Translations under genes and position numbers: made by a program
Shown here: in pieces, positions 27,934 to 37,390 of the stretch
Layout of the letters: the number at the start of each line of letters is the position of its first letter
How positions within the stretch are numbered: the first letter of the stretch is position 1
Notes under the pieces: generated by a model
What the model was told of the DNA's origin: nothing
What the model saw: the letters and a program-made list of their open reading frames with translations, nothing else
Databases searched by the model: none
DNA from: an uncultured Bacteroides sp.
GTDB taxonomy: Bacteria > Bacteroidota > Bacteroidia > Bacteroidales > Bacteroidaceae
Length of the DNA: 64,000 nucleotides
Direction of reading: 5' to 3'
Assembly (NCBI GenBank): GCA_905201685.1
Contig: CAJKOW010000001.1
Coordinates: 34,947 to 98,946, forward strand

Positions 27934-30900
27934 ATGAAAAAAGAATTTCTGCTGACCTTTTATCTTTTATTTCTATACCTTTTTCAGTGCTTTTCACAAA
28001 GCATACCTTTTCACCACCTGACAACCGACAATGGGCTATCACACAATTCTGTAGTATCCATCTATCAGGACGAACGCGATTTTATGTGGTTCGCAACAGC
28101 TAATGGACTCAGCCTATATAATGGAAAAGACTTCAAAATCTATCAAAAAGAGAAGGACAATCCTAACAGTATCCAGTACAACGACATTTATCAGATATTG
28201 GGTGACCGGAAAGGACACTTGTATATCCTAACAAATAGAGGAGCCTCAGAATATGACATATCTGAAGATAAGTTCACCCATCTGACAACTCAAGACGTAG
28301 CTGCAGGATTCTTTACCGACTCCTTATACATAGCTACTTCTTACGAAATATTCAAATACAATGGTAGCAAACTTCGCCCCGTATATAAGTTAAACAATCA
28401 ACGGAACATACGTCGGTTACTTGTATCCAACGATTCCATCTTCATCGGAACTAATCGCGGACTTTATCTGCTTACCCCCTCCAAAGAATTGCAAACACTC
28501 ATACCCAACGGACACATTAGTGACATCTTCAAAGACAGTAAAGGCTGTTATTGGGTGGCAGCACGTTCAGGTGAGGGTGCATTCCGCATACAAGGGAAAC
28601 AGATAACCCATTTCGTACACGACCCCAATAATCCCGCCAGCATTAGTTCCAACTTCGTTCACCGTTTTTGCGAAGACCCGCAAGGAAATATCTGGATAGG
28701 CACCTTTAACGGTTTGGACAAATATAACCCAGTAAACGAACAGTTCCGACATTATGAGAAACAACAGACTCCGAAAAGTCTGTCCTATTCATCTATCTGG
28801 AGTTTGTATTGCGACCGTCAAGGCAATATTTGGGTAGGAACCTATTTTGGAGGTGTGAACTACTTCAATCCCAAGCAACAAGTATTTCGCGAATATCAAC
28901 CCTCTCCTATTGAAGAAGAAGGGTTAAGCTCTAGTATAGTTAGCCGTATTACCGAAGACAATCGAGGTAACCTTTGGATAGGAACAGAAGGAGGCGGAGT
29001 GAACTTCTACAACAAGCAGACACAAACATACAAATGGTATACACTTGAAAAGCCTGAAAACGGAACTATAAAAAACAACATAAAAGCCCTCTACTACGAT
29101 CCGCAACAGGAAGTATTGTGGATGGGTATACACATGGGAGGACTTTACAAACTTGACATCAGAACAAATAAAGGTACACGTTATCTGAAACACACCCACA
29201 ACCTGCCTTCCAATAATGTTGAATCTATACTCCCTTATCAAGGCAAACTTCTGGTTGCCACTGATAATGGAATCATTTTCTTCGATCCAACCACAGAAAA
29301 ATGCGAACGTTTTTTCAAAAACGATGAAATGTACGAAAAAACGCGCTATAGCAAAGGACTTGTACTGGATAGTCGGGGCATTTTATGGATTATCAGAAAC
29401 AATAACGGAGTATGTTCCTACAATCCAACGACCAATAAACTGTCTACTTACAAAGTAAGCCACGCCATTGAGCATAGCCTTAGTAGTAATAGTGTCAACT
29501 CAATCTATGAAGACAGCCAGCATCGGCTTTGGTTCTGTACCAACGAGAACGGATTAGACTTATATCATGCAGAAACAGATAATTTTGAGAATCTCGATGC
29601 TAGCCATAACGGACTCTCCAGTAACATTGTCTATAACATTTGCGAACTCGATAGCAACAGGCTGTTGGTTACTACCGACAAAGGTTTGTCCATCCTAAAC
29701 TATAAGGAAAAAACATTCAAAAACTACAATCAGCTACCTTTAAGCTGCCTCAACGAAAATGCCCTCTACAAAACCCGGGAAGGAGAAATCATCATCGGTG
29801 GAACTCAAGGAGCCATCTCATTCCACAAACAGGATCTGAAACAAGAATCGCGTTCGTACAATATTCTGCCCTACCGGCTATTTGTTAATGGTAGAGAAGT
29901 AAAAGTAGGAGACAAAAGTAAAATACTAAAACAGGATATCAGCTTCACCAAAGAAATTACGCTCAGAGCCGGACAAAACATTTTCAGTATAGAATATACT
30001 ACTACCGACTTTCTGCCTTTCAACAAAGCCAACATCATCTACCGTTTGGAAGGATTCTCGCGAAGCTGGAACGACCTGAAACAGAATACTATTACTTATT
30101 CCAATCTGTCACCCGGCAAGTATACTCTGATTGTAAAAGCCGAAAATACCGACGAGACATTGGTTCCCCCCAGTCGGCTGACTATCCGGGTACTTCCTCC
30201 GTTTTATCTAACGGTTTGGGCTTATGTGCTTTACTTTATCATTCTGGTTTTGGCTGTATGGTACCTGAACCGAGTCTACAAAAGCCGTATCAGAATGCAG
30301 GAAATGCTGAAATATGAAAAGAAACATGCTGACGATATCGAACAGATGAACCAGTTTAAACTGCGTTTCTTCACCAATATTTCGCATGAATTCCGCACTC
30401 CTCTATCGCTCATCATCGGGCAAATGGAAATGTTGCTCTCACGCCAGCTTTCGCCCGAAATTTATAACAAGCTGTTAGGTACCTACAAAAGCTGCCTGCA
30501 ACTGAAAGGCTTGGTAACCGAGCTACTTGACTTCCGCAAGCAGGAACAAGGCTATATGAACATCAAAGTAAGCGAGTACAACATTGTAGACTTCGTATAC
30601 GAGCATTATCTGCTCTTTGCCGACTATGCCAAACTGCGCAACATCACCTTCACGTTTGAAAAGAGCCATGATGACATACCGATGTGGTATGACGCAAAGC
30701 AGATGCAGAAGGTAATGAATAATCTGATATCCAATGCCTTCAAGTACACACCAGATGGAGGACGCATTTCTATCTCTGTCCGGAAAAAAGGCAATGAGGT
30801 CATTATCGAAGTAACTGACAACGGACAGGGAATCGCTCCCAAAGACATCGAAAGAATATTCGATCGTTTTTATCAGGTCGATCATATCAACTCTATGTCA

Positions 30901-31980
30901 CAGGCAGGAAGCGGCATCGGACTATCACTGACCAAAGGTATTGTCGAACTGCATCATGGCACTATTGAAGTTTTCAGTAAAGAAGGAGAAGGCTCTACTT
31001 TCTGCATTCATCTGAAAACAGGAAACGAACACTTCACTCCCGAACAAATTTGTACTCAGCAAAACTGTCAGGATGCCTCGACAGGTATCGACCTGAAAGA
31101 ATACAACCAGTACAAAGCCTACTTGGACAAACAGGAGATAGCTATGCAGGACAATGAAAACCCGAAAGAAAAATACAAAATCCTGATCGTAGAAGACAAT
31201 GACTCGTTACGCGAAATGCTGGTAGGAATCTTCGAATCGTTCTATACGGTAGTCACTGCCACCAACGGAAAGGAAGGGCTGGAAAAAGTACGGACCGAGC
31301 AGCCCAATATCGTACTAAGCGACATAGTTATGCCCGAAATGTCTGGAACAGAACTATGCCATGCCATCAAAATAGACTTTGACCTCTGCCACATTCCGGT
31401 AGTGCTGCTCACAGCTAAAACAGCTATCGAATATAATATGGAGGGGCTGAAAATGGGAGCCGACGACTACGTAACCAAACCATTCAACATCAACCTGCTG
31501 TTGTCGCGTTGCAACAATCTGGTAAACAGCCGTATCATGCTGCAAGAGAAGTTCAGCAAACAACCCCAGACCGACATGCAGATACTGGCAACCAATACCC
31601 TCGATAAAAAATTCCTGGACCAGGCAATGGCCATCATTGAAGAAGAGATAGACAATGCCGACTTCAACGTAGACCAACTGGCTTCGAAGATGGGCATTGC
31701 ACGTACCAAACTGTTCACCAAGCTGAAAGCCGTCACCGGACAAACTCCTAACGAACTGATTATCACCATCCGCCTGAAACGTGCTGCTTATATGTTGAGA
31801 AACAATCCGGAACTGAACATATCGGAGATAGCCGACCGGACGGGATTCAACATCCCCAAGTACTTCAGCAAATGCTTCAAGGAAAGATACCATATCAATC
31901 CGGCTGCATACCGGAAAGGAGGCGACGACACTGCCAGCGCAGAAAACAAGAAAAAAGATGAGGACGATGTGGAAAGCTGA
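27934..31980 (+). CDS. Hybrid two-component system sensor/regulator (HTCS) of the glycan locus
   Basis: This 1348-residue one-protein two-component system starts with a signal peptide (1-22, ending QCFSQS). Repeated beta-propeller blades follow (about 25-690, with many NIWIGT/LWIGTEGGG motifs), then a Y_Y_Y domain (about 690-750) and a membrane segment (about 759-782). Then come HisKA with the phosphoacceptor H818 in ISHEFRTPLS, HATPase with NNLISNAFKYTP and GSGIGLSLTKG, a receiver domain with D1130 in VLSDIVMPEM, and an AraC-type helix-turn-helix at the C-terminus (about 1240-1335). The periplasmic propellers usually bind an oligosaccharide of the target glycan, and the AraC domain activates the adjacent genes. 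Its divergent position makes control of 4646-27699 very likely. Confidence 0.95.
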   Translation: MKKEFLLTFYLLFLYLFQCFSQSIPFHHLTTDNGLSHNSVVSIYQDERDFMWFATANGLSLYNGKDFKIYQKEKDNPNSIQYNDIYQILGDRKGHLYILTNRGASEYDISEDKFTHLTTQDVAAGFFTDSLYIATSYEIFKYNGSKLRPVYKLNNQRNIRRLLVSNDSIFIGTNRGLYLLTPSKELQTLIPNGHISDIFKDSKGCYWVAARSGEGAFRIQGKQITHFVHDPNNPASISSNFVHRFCEDPQGNIWIGTFNGLDKYNPVNEQFRHYEKQQTPKSLSYSSIWSLYCDRQGNIWVGTYFGGVNYFNPKQQVFREYQPSPIEEEGLSSSIVSRITEDNRGNLWIGTEGGGVNFYNKQTQTYKWYTLEKPENGTIKNNIKALYYDPQQEVLWMGIHMGGLYKLDIRTNKGTRYLKHTHNLPSNNVESILPYQGKLLVATDNGIIFFDPTTEKCERFFKNDEMYEKTRYSKGLVLDSRGILWIIRNNNGVCSYNPTTNKLSTYKVSHAIEHSLSSNSVNSIYEDSQHRLWFCTNENGLDLYHAETDNFENLDASHNGLSSNIVYNICELDSNRLLVTTDKGLSILNYKEKTFKNYNQLPLSCLNENALYKTREGEIIIGGTQGAISFHKQDLKQESRSYNILPYRLFVNGREVKVGDKSKILKQDISFTKEITLRAGQNIFSIEYTTTDFLPFNKANIIYRLEGFSRSWNDLKQNTITYSNLSPGKYTLIVKAENTDETLVPPSRLTIRVLPPFYLTVWAYVLYFIILVLAVWYLNRVYKSRIRMQEMLKYEKKHADDIEQMNQFKLRFFTNISHEFRTPLSLIIGQMEMLLSRQLSPEIYNKLLGTYKSCLQLKGLVTELLDFRKQEQGYMNIKVSEYNIVDFVYEHYLLFADYAKLRNITFTFEKSHDDIPMWYDAKQMQKVMNNLISNAFKYTPDGGRISISVRKKGNEVIIEVTDNGQGIAPKDIERIFDRFYQVDHINSMSQAGSGIGLSLTKGIVELHHGTIEVFSKEGEGSTFCIHLKTGNEHFTPEQICTQQNCQDASTGIDLKEYNQYKAYLDKQEIAMQDNENPKEKYKILIVEDNDSLREMLVGIFESFYTVVTATNGKEGLEKVRTEQPNIVLSDIVMPEMSGTELCHAIKIDFDLCHIPVVLLTAKTAIEYNMEGLKMGADDYVTKPFNINLLLSRCNNLVNSRIMLQEKFSKQPQTDMQILATNTLDKKFLDQAMAIIEEEIDNADFNVDQLASKMGIARTKLFTKLKAVTGQTPNELIITIRLKRAAYMLRNNPELNISEIADRTGFNIPKYFSKCFKERYHINPAAYRKGGDDTASAENKKKDEDDVES

Positions 31981-32010
31981 GATTCGTCCGCTTTCCCCCA
32001 TCTCCTCATC
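31957..32010. terminator. Long hairpin spanning the HTCS stop codon, between convergent genes
   Basis: GATGAGGA (31957-31964) and GGAAAGC (31971-31977) pair with GCTTTCC (31990-31996) and TCCTCATC (32003-32010), separated by internal loops of six bases on each side. The HTCS stop TGA (31978-31980) is in the apical loop. It lies between converging HTCS and prfC and may stop transcription from both sides, although T runs are weak. Confidence 0.55.
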
Positions 32011-32051
32011 TTAGGGAAATATCATTTCTGAACTGAGTCGTACCCGCTGAA

Positions 32052-33626
32052 TCAGAACTCGCTCGTAAAGTGGAATTTGATGTGCTTGAAGTCCATCTGC
32101 GCCATCTGTAACACATAGCCAGAGTCGGCCAGAAATACGTCGCGACCTTCGCGGTCCTTGGCCATGTACTGGTATTTGCGCTTCTTGAAGGCATCCAGCT
32201 CGGCCGGATCGTCGCTTTCAATCCAGCAGGCTTTGTACAGGCTGACGGGTTCCCAACGGCACTTGGCATTGTATTCGTTCTCCAAACGGTATTGGATCAC
32301 CTCGAACTGCAGCTGTCCTACCGTACCGATAATCTTGCGCCCGTTGAACTGGTTGACAAACAACTGTGCCACACCTTCGTCCATCAGTTGGTCGATGCCC
32401 TTGGCCAGCTGCTTCTGCTTCATGGGGTCGGCATTCTCGATGTACTTGAACATCTCGGGCGAGAAGCTGGGCAAACCGCGGAAGTGGAGCTGTTCGCCTT
32501 CGGTCAGCGTATCGCCAATCTTGAAGGTTCCGTTGTCGGGCAAACCGATGATGTCGCCTGCCCAGGCCTCGTCGATGGTCGTTTTGCGCTGTGCCATAAA
32601 CTGTGTTGGACTGGAGAAACGCATGGTCTTGCCATGGCGTACGTGATAGTAGGGTGCGTTGCGGACAAACTTGCCCGAACAGATCTTGCAGAAAGCCACA
32701 CACGAACGGTGGTTCGGGTCGATATTGGCCGTAATCTTGAAAATGAAACCGGTGAACTTGGGTTCTTCGGGCATCACAATGCGTTCTTCGGCCTTTACGG
32801 GACGGGGACTGGGGGCAATCTCCACAAACGTATCGAGCAACTCTTCCACACCAAAGTTGTTCAGAGCCGAACCAAAGAAGACGGGAGCCAGCTCGCCTTT
32901 CAGATAGTCGTCCACCTGAAACTCGGGATAGACGCCGTCTATCAGCTCCAGTTCACTGCGCAACTTCTCGGCCAGGTCGTGCCCTATCCGATTGTCCAGT
33001 TCCTCGGTATGGATATCCACTTCCACCTTCTCGGTCACTACTTGCTTGCTGGGCTGGAAGAGGTTGAGCTTCTGTTCGTAAATGTTGTAAACGCCCTTGA
33101 AGCGGATACCGCTTTCGATAGGCCACGTCAGCGGACGCACGTGGATGTGGAGTTCTTCTTCCAATTCATCAAGAAGGTCGAAAGGATCTTTGGCTTCGCG
33201 GTCCATCTTGTTGACGAAGATGATGACCGGCGTGTTCCTCATGCGGCACACTTCCATCAGCTTGCGTGTCTGCGTTTCCACACCTTTGGCACCGTCCACC
33301 ACGATGATGACACTGTCCACAGCCGTCAGTGTGCGGTAAGTGTCTTCGGCAAAGTCCTGGTGACCGGGCGTATCGAGGATGTTGATCTTATAGTCGTGAT
33401 AGTCGAACTCCATCACCGAGGTGGTCACGGAGATACCACGTTGCTTCTCGATATCCATCCAGTCGGACGTAGCCGTTTTCTTGATTTTGTTACTCTTCAC
33501 GGCTCCTGCCACTTGTATCTGTCCGCCGAAAAGCAGTAGCTTCTCGGTCAACGATGTCTTACCGGCATCGGGGTGTGCAATGATTGCAAATGTACGTCGT
33601 CTTTCTATTTCTTGATTACTTGCCAT
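32052..33626 (-). CDS. prfC: Peptide chain release factor 3
   Basis: This 524-residue translational GTPase recycles release factors RF1/RF2 from the ribosome after peptide release. G1 is [15 protein letters not shown]2 lies in [13 protein letters not shown]3 is DTPGHQDF and G4 is NKMDR. The order and the SVTTSVMEF signature separate RF3 from EF-G. Domains II and III continue to the C-terminus ([10 protein letters not shown]). It lies 9 bp after rfbD on the same strand and appears to be the last gene of the unit LysE, DUF4924, rfbD, prfC. The length is normal for the family. Confidence 0.97.
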   Translation of the reverse strand: MASNQEIERRRTFAIIAHPDAGKTSLTEKLLLFGGQIQVAGAVKSNKIKKTATSDWMDIEKQRGISVTTSVMEFDYHDYKINILDTPGHQDFAEDTYRTLTAVDSVIIVVDGAKGVETQTRKLMEVCRMRNTPVIIFVNKMDREAKDPFDLLDELEEELHIHVRPLTWPIESGIRFKGVYNIYEQKLNLFQPSKQVVTEKVEVDIHTEELDNRIGHDLAEKLRSELELIDGVYPEFQVDDYLKGELAPVFFGSALNNFGVEELLDTFVEIAPSPRPVKAEERIVMPEEPKFTGFIFKITANIDPNHRSCVAFCKICSGKFVRNAPYYHVRHGKTMRFSSPTQFMAQRKTTIDEAWAGDIIGLPDNGTFKIGDTLTEGEQLHFRGLPSFSPEMFKYIENADPMKQKQLAKGIDQLMDEGVAQLFVNQFNGRKIIGTVGQLQFEVIQYRLENEYNAKCRWEPVSLYKACWIESDDPAELDAFKKRKYQYMAKDREGRDVFLADSGYVLQMAQMDFKHIKFHFTSEF

Positions 33627-33635
33627 ATATCTGAA

Positions 33636-34502
33636 TTACTTTTCTGATTCTTCTAACAATTTTCCGATGCACTCGGCAAGCGATGCTTCCCAATGGGGAA
33701 TCTCAATGCCGAACGTTTTCTTGATCTTCGTCTTGTCGAGCACCGAATAGGCCGGACGGGGTGCCTTGGCCGGATATTCATCGGTATGCAGGGGGCTGAC
33801 TTTACAGGTCGTGATGCCTGCCAGACGATGGATGGCCACGGTAAAGTCGTACCACGAGCAGACGCCTTCGTTGCTGAAATGATAGACGCCGGGAACGATT
33901 CCCTGACGGATAGCGGCGAAGATGGCCCGGGCCAAGTCGCGTGCATAAGTCGGGGTACCTATCTGGTCGAACACGACTCCGAGTGATTCGCGTTCGCGCC
34001 CCAGACGGATCATGGTCTTCACAAAGTTGTTGCCGTAGATGGAGTAGAGCCATGCCGTACGGATAATCATGGCGCGGCTGCACTTCTTCATCACTTCCTC
34101 TTCGCCACCTAACTTCGTCACGCCATATACCGAGTTGGGACAGGGCTTCATTTCCTCTGTATAAGGGAGGTGTCCCGTACCGTCGAACACATAGTCGGTC
34201 GATACCTGTATCAGTGCTGCTCCGCAGGCTTCGGCTGCTTCGGCCAGATAGCCGGGAGCCAGATGATTGAGTTTGTCGCACAGTTCGCGGTTGTCTTCGG
34301 CCTTGTCCACGGCCGTGTAAGCAGCACAGTTCACAATCAGGTCGATTGCATGACCGCTGACAAAGGCACGTACGGCCTGAACGTCGCAAATGTCCAGCTC
34401 CTGCACGTCGGTAAAGTAATAGGTATATTGTTGGTTTTCGGCGGACAATACCCGCATCTCATTGCCAAGCTGACCGTTGGCTCCGGTTATTAAAATATTC
34501 AT
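33636..34502 (-). CDS. rfbD: dTDP-4-dehydrorhamnose reductase
   Basis: This 288-residue short-chain dehydrogenase/reductase carries the NAD(P)-binding GANGQLGNEM at the N-terminus, STDYVFDG and the YGVTKLGGEE Tyr-x3-Lys motif. It catalyses the last step of dTDP-L-rhamnose synthesis for surface polysaccharides. The other rml genes are not adjacent, which is usual for the Bacteroides arrangement beside prfC and a DUF4924 gene. It is 9 bp upstream of prfC and 85 bp downstream of the DUF4924 gene. The length is typical. Confidence 0.95.
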   Translation of the reverse strand: MNILITGANGQLGNEMRVLSAENQQYTYYFTDVQELDICDVQAVRAFVSGHAIDLIVNCAAYTAVDKAEDNRELCDKLNHLAPGYLAEAAEACGAALIQVSTDYVFDGTGHLPYTEEMKPCPNSVYGVTKLGGEEEVMKKCSRAMIIRTAWLYSIYGNNFVKTMIRLGRERESLGVVFDQIGTPTYARDLARAIFAAIRQGIVPGVYHFSNEGVCSWYDFTVAIHRLAGITTCKVSPLHTDEYPAKAPRPAYSVLDKTKIKKTFGIEIPHWEASLAECIGKLLEESEK

Positions 34503-34587
34503 TTAAAGATTAATACTTATAATATATAATGTTACGATGAACAATTTTCACTTTTTCATCAGGAGCGCCCTTCCGGGCAACGCTCGG

Positions 34588-35127
34588 TCACAGGTCTTCC
34601 AATTCCCCTTTCCGGTCCTTGGCATAGTATGCAGCCAACATGGAAAGGAAACTGCTGATGGCCTCGATGGCCCGTGCCGTTCCCTGGCTGATTTCCTTCT
34701 TCTGAAGTTTCAGCAACAACACGCCGTACAGGGCTTCGAAACAGGTTTCCAACTCGGGTTCGTCGGTCTTTCCGTTCTTTTGCCGCAACTCCACGATGAA
34801 CGGCAGTGCCTTGAAGTAGGCCGCATTGTAGAACGGATATTTGGTGGACGACAACAGGGCGGCATGCAGGTCGGTCAGGTTCAGAATCACGTTGCGGTTG
34901 ATCTGCAGATGCCCTTTCTCCATCACTCCTTCGGCGCGCATCATCTCGATAAGGTTACCGTACCACTCCGTCAGCTCGGCACGTTCTTCTTCGGGATAAC
35001 GCGAAACGATGTTACTGCACATCCGATCGATGTCGCACCCGTTGGCACGAATCAGATCTTCTACCTGCCACATGTACAACAGATATTCGGCAATATTCTC
35101 TTCTTTCAGTTTCTGTGCTACCTTCAT
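34588..35127 (-). CDS. DUF4924 family protein
   Basis: This 179-residue soluble, mostly helical protein (start MKVAQKLKEENIAEYLLYMWQ) has features such as NGCDIDRMC, WYGNLIEMM and HLQINRNVILNLTDLH. I recognise it as DUF4924, a Bacteroidetes family of unknown function usually found just upstream of rfbD and prfC, as here. There is no signal peptide and no membrane segment. It is very probably cotranscribed with rfbD and prfC; a role in translation or surface polysaccharide synthesis would be only a guess by association. Confidence 0.85.
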   Translation of the reverse strand: MKVAQKLKEENIAEYLLYMWQVEDLIRANGCDIDRMCSNIVSRYPEEERAELTEWYGNLIEMMRAEGVMEKGHLQINRNVILNLTDLHAALLSSTKYPFYNAAYFKALPFIVELRQKNGKTDEPELETCFEALYGVLLLKLQKKEISQGTARAIEAISSFLSMLAAYYAKDRKGELEDL

Positions 35128-35244
35128 TCCTGTTCTTTAAATTGCGCACGTCAGCGAAACGTGCAAAAATTCGTTTACGAAGTTGGAAAGAGTTTTACCC
35201 GTTTCGGGCGGACGACTTATCCTTTTTCGCGCCTTCCCCTTTCG

Positions 35245-35898
35245 TCAGTACAACGATTCTCCCATCAGTGTGAACACCAAGCCCAGCACGGAAACAATCA
35301 CCACAATGCTTCCAATGATACGGTTCAGTATCCAGATGCCTCGCAAGTTGAACTGCGTACGTACTTTATTGACGAAATAAGTAATACCAAACCACCAGCT
35401 CAGCGCGCCTAACGCGATGGCCAAGTAACCGGTCACGGCCTCGAATACCAACACACCTTCGCTGACGAAAGCAAAGCGTGCGAAAAGGCCGACAAACAGA
35501 AATATAATCAACGGATTGGAGAACGTGACCAAAAAAGCGGTTATGAAATTGTGCAAATAAGTGCCTTTACTGCCCGAAACCGGACGGATGGATTGAACCG
35601 GATTGCTGCGGAACGTATAGATACCAAATGCGAGCAACAACACGCTCCCGAAGAGCTGCAGATAAAAGATATTCTTGTTCACATAGTCAAACACGAAACT
35701 CATGCCGTATCCTGTCAGCAGCGCATAGAGTATATCGCTCAATGCAGCTCCGATCCCGGTGACAAAGCCATACCAACGACCCTTGTTCAATGTACGCTGT
35801 ATGCAAAGTACCCCCACAGGACCCAACGGCGCCGACACTATGACACCTATAATGAACCCTTTCCACAATATGTCCAATATGGTTTCTATCTGAATCAT
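35245..35898 (-). CDS. LysE/RhtB family amino-acid exporter
   Basis: The ATG at 35898 (MIQIETILDILWKGF) gives 217 residues and six predicted membrane segments. It begins with the family hallmark GVIVSAPLGPVGVLCIQRTLNKG, then WYGFVTGIGAALSDILYAL and, near the middle, FITAFLVTFSNPLIIF. Reading can extend upstream to 36081, but that stretch is cysteine- and arginine-rich, crosses the promoter and the 22-bp repeat array, and is not coding. The family exports amino acids or related small molecules. A textbook promoter (35904-35934) sits only a few bases before the ATG, so the leader is very short. Confidence 0.9.
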   Translation of the reverse strand: MIQIETILDILWKGFIIGVIVSAPLGPVGVLCIQRTLNKGRWYGFVTGIGAALSDILYALLTGYGMSFVFDYVNKNIFYLQLFGSVLLLAFGIYTFRSNPVQSIRPVSGSKGTYLHNFITAFLVTFSNPLIIFLFVGLFARFAFVSEGVLVFEAVTGYLAIALGALSWWFGITYFVNKVRTQFNLRGIWILNRIIGSIVVIVSVLGLVFTLMGESLY

Positions 35899-35903
35899 GG
35901 CTG

Positions 35904-35934
35904 CAAAGATAGTGCAAACAAAGGGAAGTACAAA
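35904..35934 (-). promoter_or_regulatory. Bacteroides-type promoter of the LysE-prfC unit
   Basis: On the minus strand TTTG (35931-35934), a 19-bp spacer and TATCTTTG (35904-35911) match the sigma-ABfr consensus exactly. The spacer ends TTTGCAC, as in the toxin-antitoxin and purL promoters, showing that this is a third, diverged, inverted relative of the promoter cassette at 36670 and 37391. Confidence 0.85.
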
Positions 35935-36012
35935 GCGAAAAATGAGTTTTTGACTCCTGCACTTCCACTTGCATGCCCTATAACAAAAACTGACGATGAA
36001 AGCAAACGATAC

Positions 36013-36254
36013 GCGAAACAAAAAACAACACTGGCACGGCTCGGGAGCCACACTTGCACGGCTCGCGAGAGACACAAGCACGGCTCACGAGCCACGCAAG
36101 CAATACTCGTGGGAGTTGCAGGCAATACCCGGCGGGATTACAAGTAAAACTCGTGAGGTTTGTCAATGAAACCAGTCGGCATTGCTTCCGAAACCCGACG
36201 GCATTGCTTGTTACGCTGCCGAACATTGCTTGTTACTCCGGCTGACTACCGATG
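36013..36254. repeat. Degenerate 22-bp tandem array with palindromic cores
   Basis: Units start at about 36013, 36035, 36057, 36079, 36101, 36123, 36145, 36167, 36189, 36211 and 36233, each 22 bp. Several carry a palindromic core flanked by CAAG/CTTG: GGCTCGGGAGCC (36038), GGCTCACGAGCC (36082) and AACTCGTGAGGTT (36148). The arms change together between units (GGCTC/GAGCC versus AACTC/GAGGTT) while the spacing stays constant. No spacers of variable sequence exist, so this is not CRISPR. It lies upstream of the LysE promoter. Confidence 0.85.
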
Positions 36255-36669
36255 TTACGCGGCCAAAGTGGGACGTTGAAAATGGAAAATGAATAATTAA
36301 AAATGAATAGTGAAAGGAATACATTTTAAACTTCAACCCTCAACCATAAACCCTCAACCCTCATCCCCCCCAACTTTAAACCTTAAATCCTCCTATTTGC
36401 CTTCACGCCTTCACCCGGCTTGCAGCGCGTTGGTTTTCAGCGAACTACGGTGAAACATACGATTTCACGAAAGTTTCACCTTTTGGTTTCACCTCTTCCG
36501 AATCTTCTCATTTTCCTTAGCTTCATCCCATGAAAAGCGAAAGTTATAATCATTTGATAGACAGACAGATGTGGTGAAAGATGTAACGTACATGCAAGTG
36601 CCGATGTAACGTACGTGCAAGTGAAACAACTTTTAGGCTATCCTAAAGACCGAGGTGAAACCGACCACG
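36255..36669. other. Spacer with short repeats and hairpins
   Basis: No gene is supported. It holds low-complexity CAACCCTCAACC-type sequence (about 36335-36370). There is a hairpin GGTGAAAC...GTTTCACC (36449-36480). A 23-bp tandem pair GATGTAACGTACRTGCAAGTG lies at 36581-36601 and 36604-36624; the second copy is repeated in inverse orientation at 51559-51578. Confidence 0.6.
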
Positions 36670-36734
36670 CCTCCGAAGTAAAAGTTAAAAACAAGCTTTT
36701 TGCTTTGTATTTCACTCGGTTTGCACTATCTTTG
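36670..36734 (+). promoter_or_regulatory. Promoter cassette copy 1, driving the toxin-antitoxin genes
   Basis: TTTG (36704-36707), a 19-bp spacer and TATCTTTG (36727-36734) form a consensus promoter 23 bp before the antitoxin ATG. The whole 65-bp stretch matches 37391-37455 at all but three positions. An AAGGAG ribosome-binding sequence, unusual for Bacteroides, follows 11 bp before the ATG. Confidence 0.85.
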
Positions 36735-36757
36735 TTCCAAAGAAAGGAGAACAACAA

Positions 36758-37036
36758 ATGGATACACTGGAAATGGAAAGTCTGCGCCGCGAACTCTTAC
36801 GCGACATCTTGGACGTAGATGACCTGGACGTGCTCAAAAAAATGAAACGAAGCTTCAACCGTCTGTGCGCCAACCACGCCACTCCTGCCCAGGAAACAGA
36901 AGACCTGCGCCCCTATACAATGGAAGAGCTGAATGCAAGGATTGACGAGGCTGAAGCGGAAGAAGATACAGGAACCCCTGCTACACCCCATGAAGAAGTT
37001 ATGATAAGAATGCACAAACTTATTGCAATGCGATGA
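36758..37036 (+). CDS. Putative antitoxin of a RelE/ParE-type toxin-antitoxin pair
   Basis: This 92-residue acidic protein opens MDTLEMESLRRELLRDIL and contains YTMEELNARIDEAEAEED. I do not recognise a named DNA-binding fold, but its size, acidity, position directly before a RelE/ParE-like gene and ATGA overlap with it fit an antitoxin of the kind common in Bacteroidetes. The N-terminal helix pair would be the DNA-binding or dimer part and the acidic middle the toxin-wrapping part (inference). It is driven by the promoter cassette at 36670-36734, a duplicate of the purL promoter. No operator palindrome was recognised near the promoter. Confidence 0.75.
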   Translation: MDTLEMESLRRELLRDILDVDDLDVLKKMKRSFNRLCANHATPAQETEDLRPYTMEELNARIDEAEAEEDTGTPATPHEEVMIRMHKLIAMR

Positions 37037-37356
37037 AATATCAATGGAGAAAACAGGCTGAAACACAAATGGCCAAAGAAGTCAGATATTGCCAACAACA
37101 TTTCGGAGCAAGGGTTGCCATGCGTTTCATCGAAAGTGTGGATAAGCAAGTAAAACTTTTAGGGTTACAACCATACATGGGGAAAATAGAACCCTTGCTT
37201 ATAGACAGGAAACGCCACCAATACCGCTCGCTCGTCATCCACGAGCACTTCAAACTCATCTACTACATCGACCAGCCCAACGATACTCTGTACATTGCCG
37301 ACCTATGGGATACCCGCCGGGAACCATCGCGCCTGACCGAACACATCAAAAGATGA
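37033..37356 (+). CDS. RelE/ParE family toxin
   Basis: This 107-residue basic protein (MKYQWRKQAETQMAKEV) has the RelE/ParE fold pattern: an N-terminal strand, two helices (IESVDKQVKLLGLQPYMG), then IDRKRHQYRSLVIHEHFKLIYYID and the terminal strand LYIADLWDTRREP. The conserved basic YRSL and YYID/LWDTR strands are typical of the ParE/YoeB-like group. Such toxins either cut mRNA on the ribosome or poison gyrase; which one cannot be read from the sequence. It overlaps the antitoxin by four bases (ATGA), showing translational coupling. Confidence 0.85.
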   Translation: MKYQWRKQAETQMAKEVRYCQQHFGARVAMRFIESVDKQVKLLGLQPYMGKIEPLLIDRKRHQYRSLVIHEHFKLIYYIDQPNDTLYIADLWDTRREPSRLTEHIKR

Positions 37357-37390
37357 AACAATGCGCAGTCCTTTCAGAAGAAAGGCGGCA

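Noticed and set aside
35899..36081. Upstream extension of the LysE-family protein to 36081
   Set aside because: The extension crosses a consensus promoter and the repeat array, is Cys/Arg-rich, and the family starts at MIQIETIL.
36013..36254. CRISPR array
   Set aside because: The units are contiguous 22-bp repeats with no unique spacers, strongly degenerate, and there are no cas genes.
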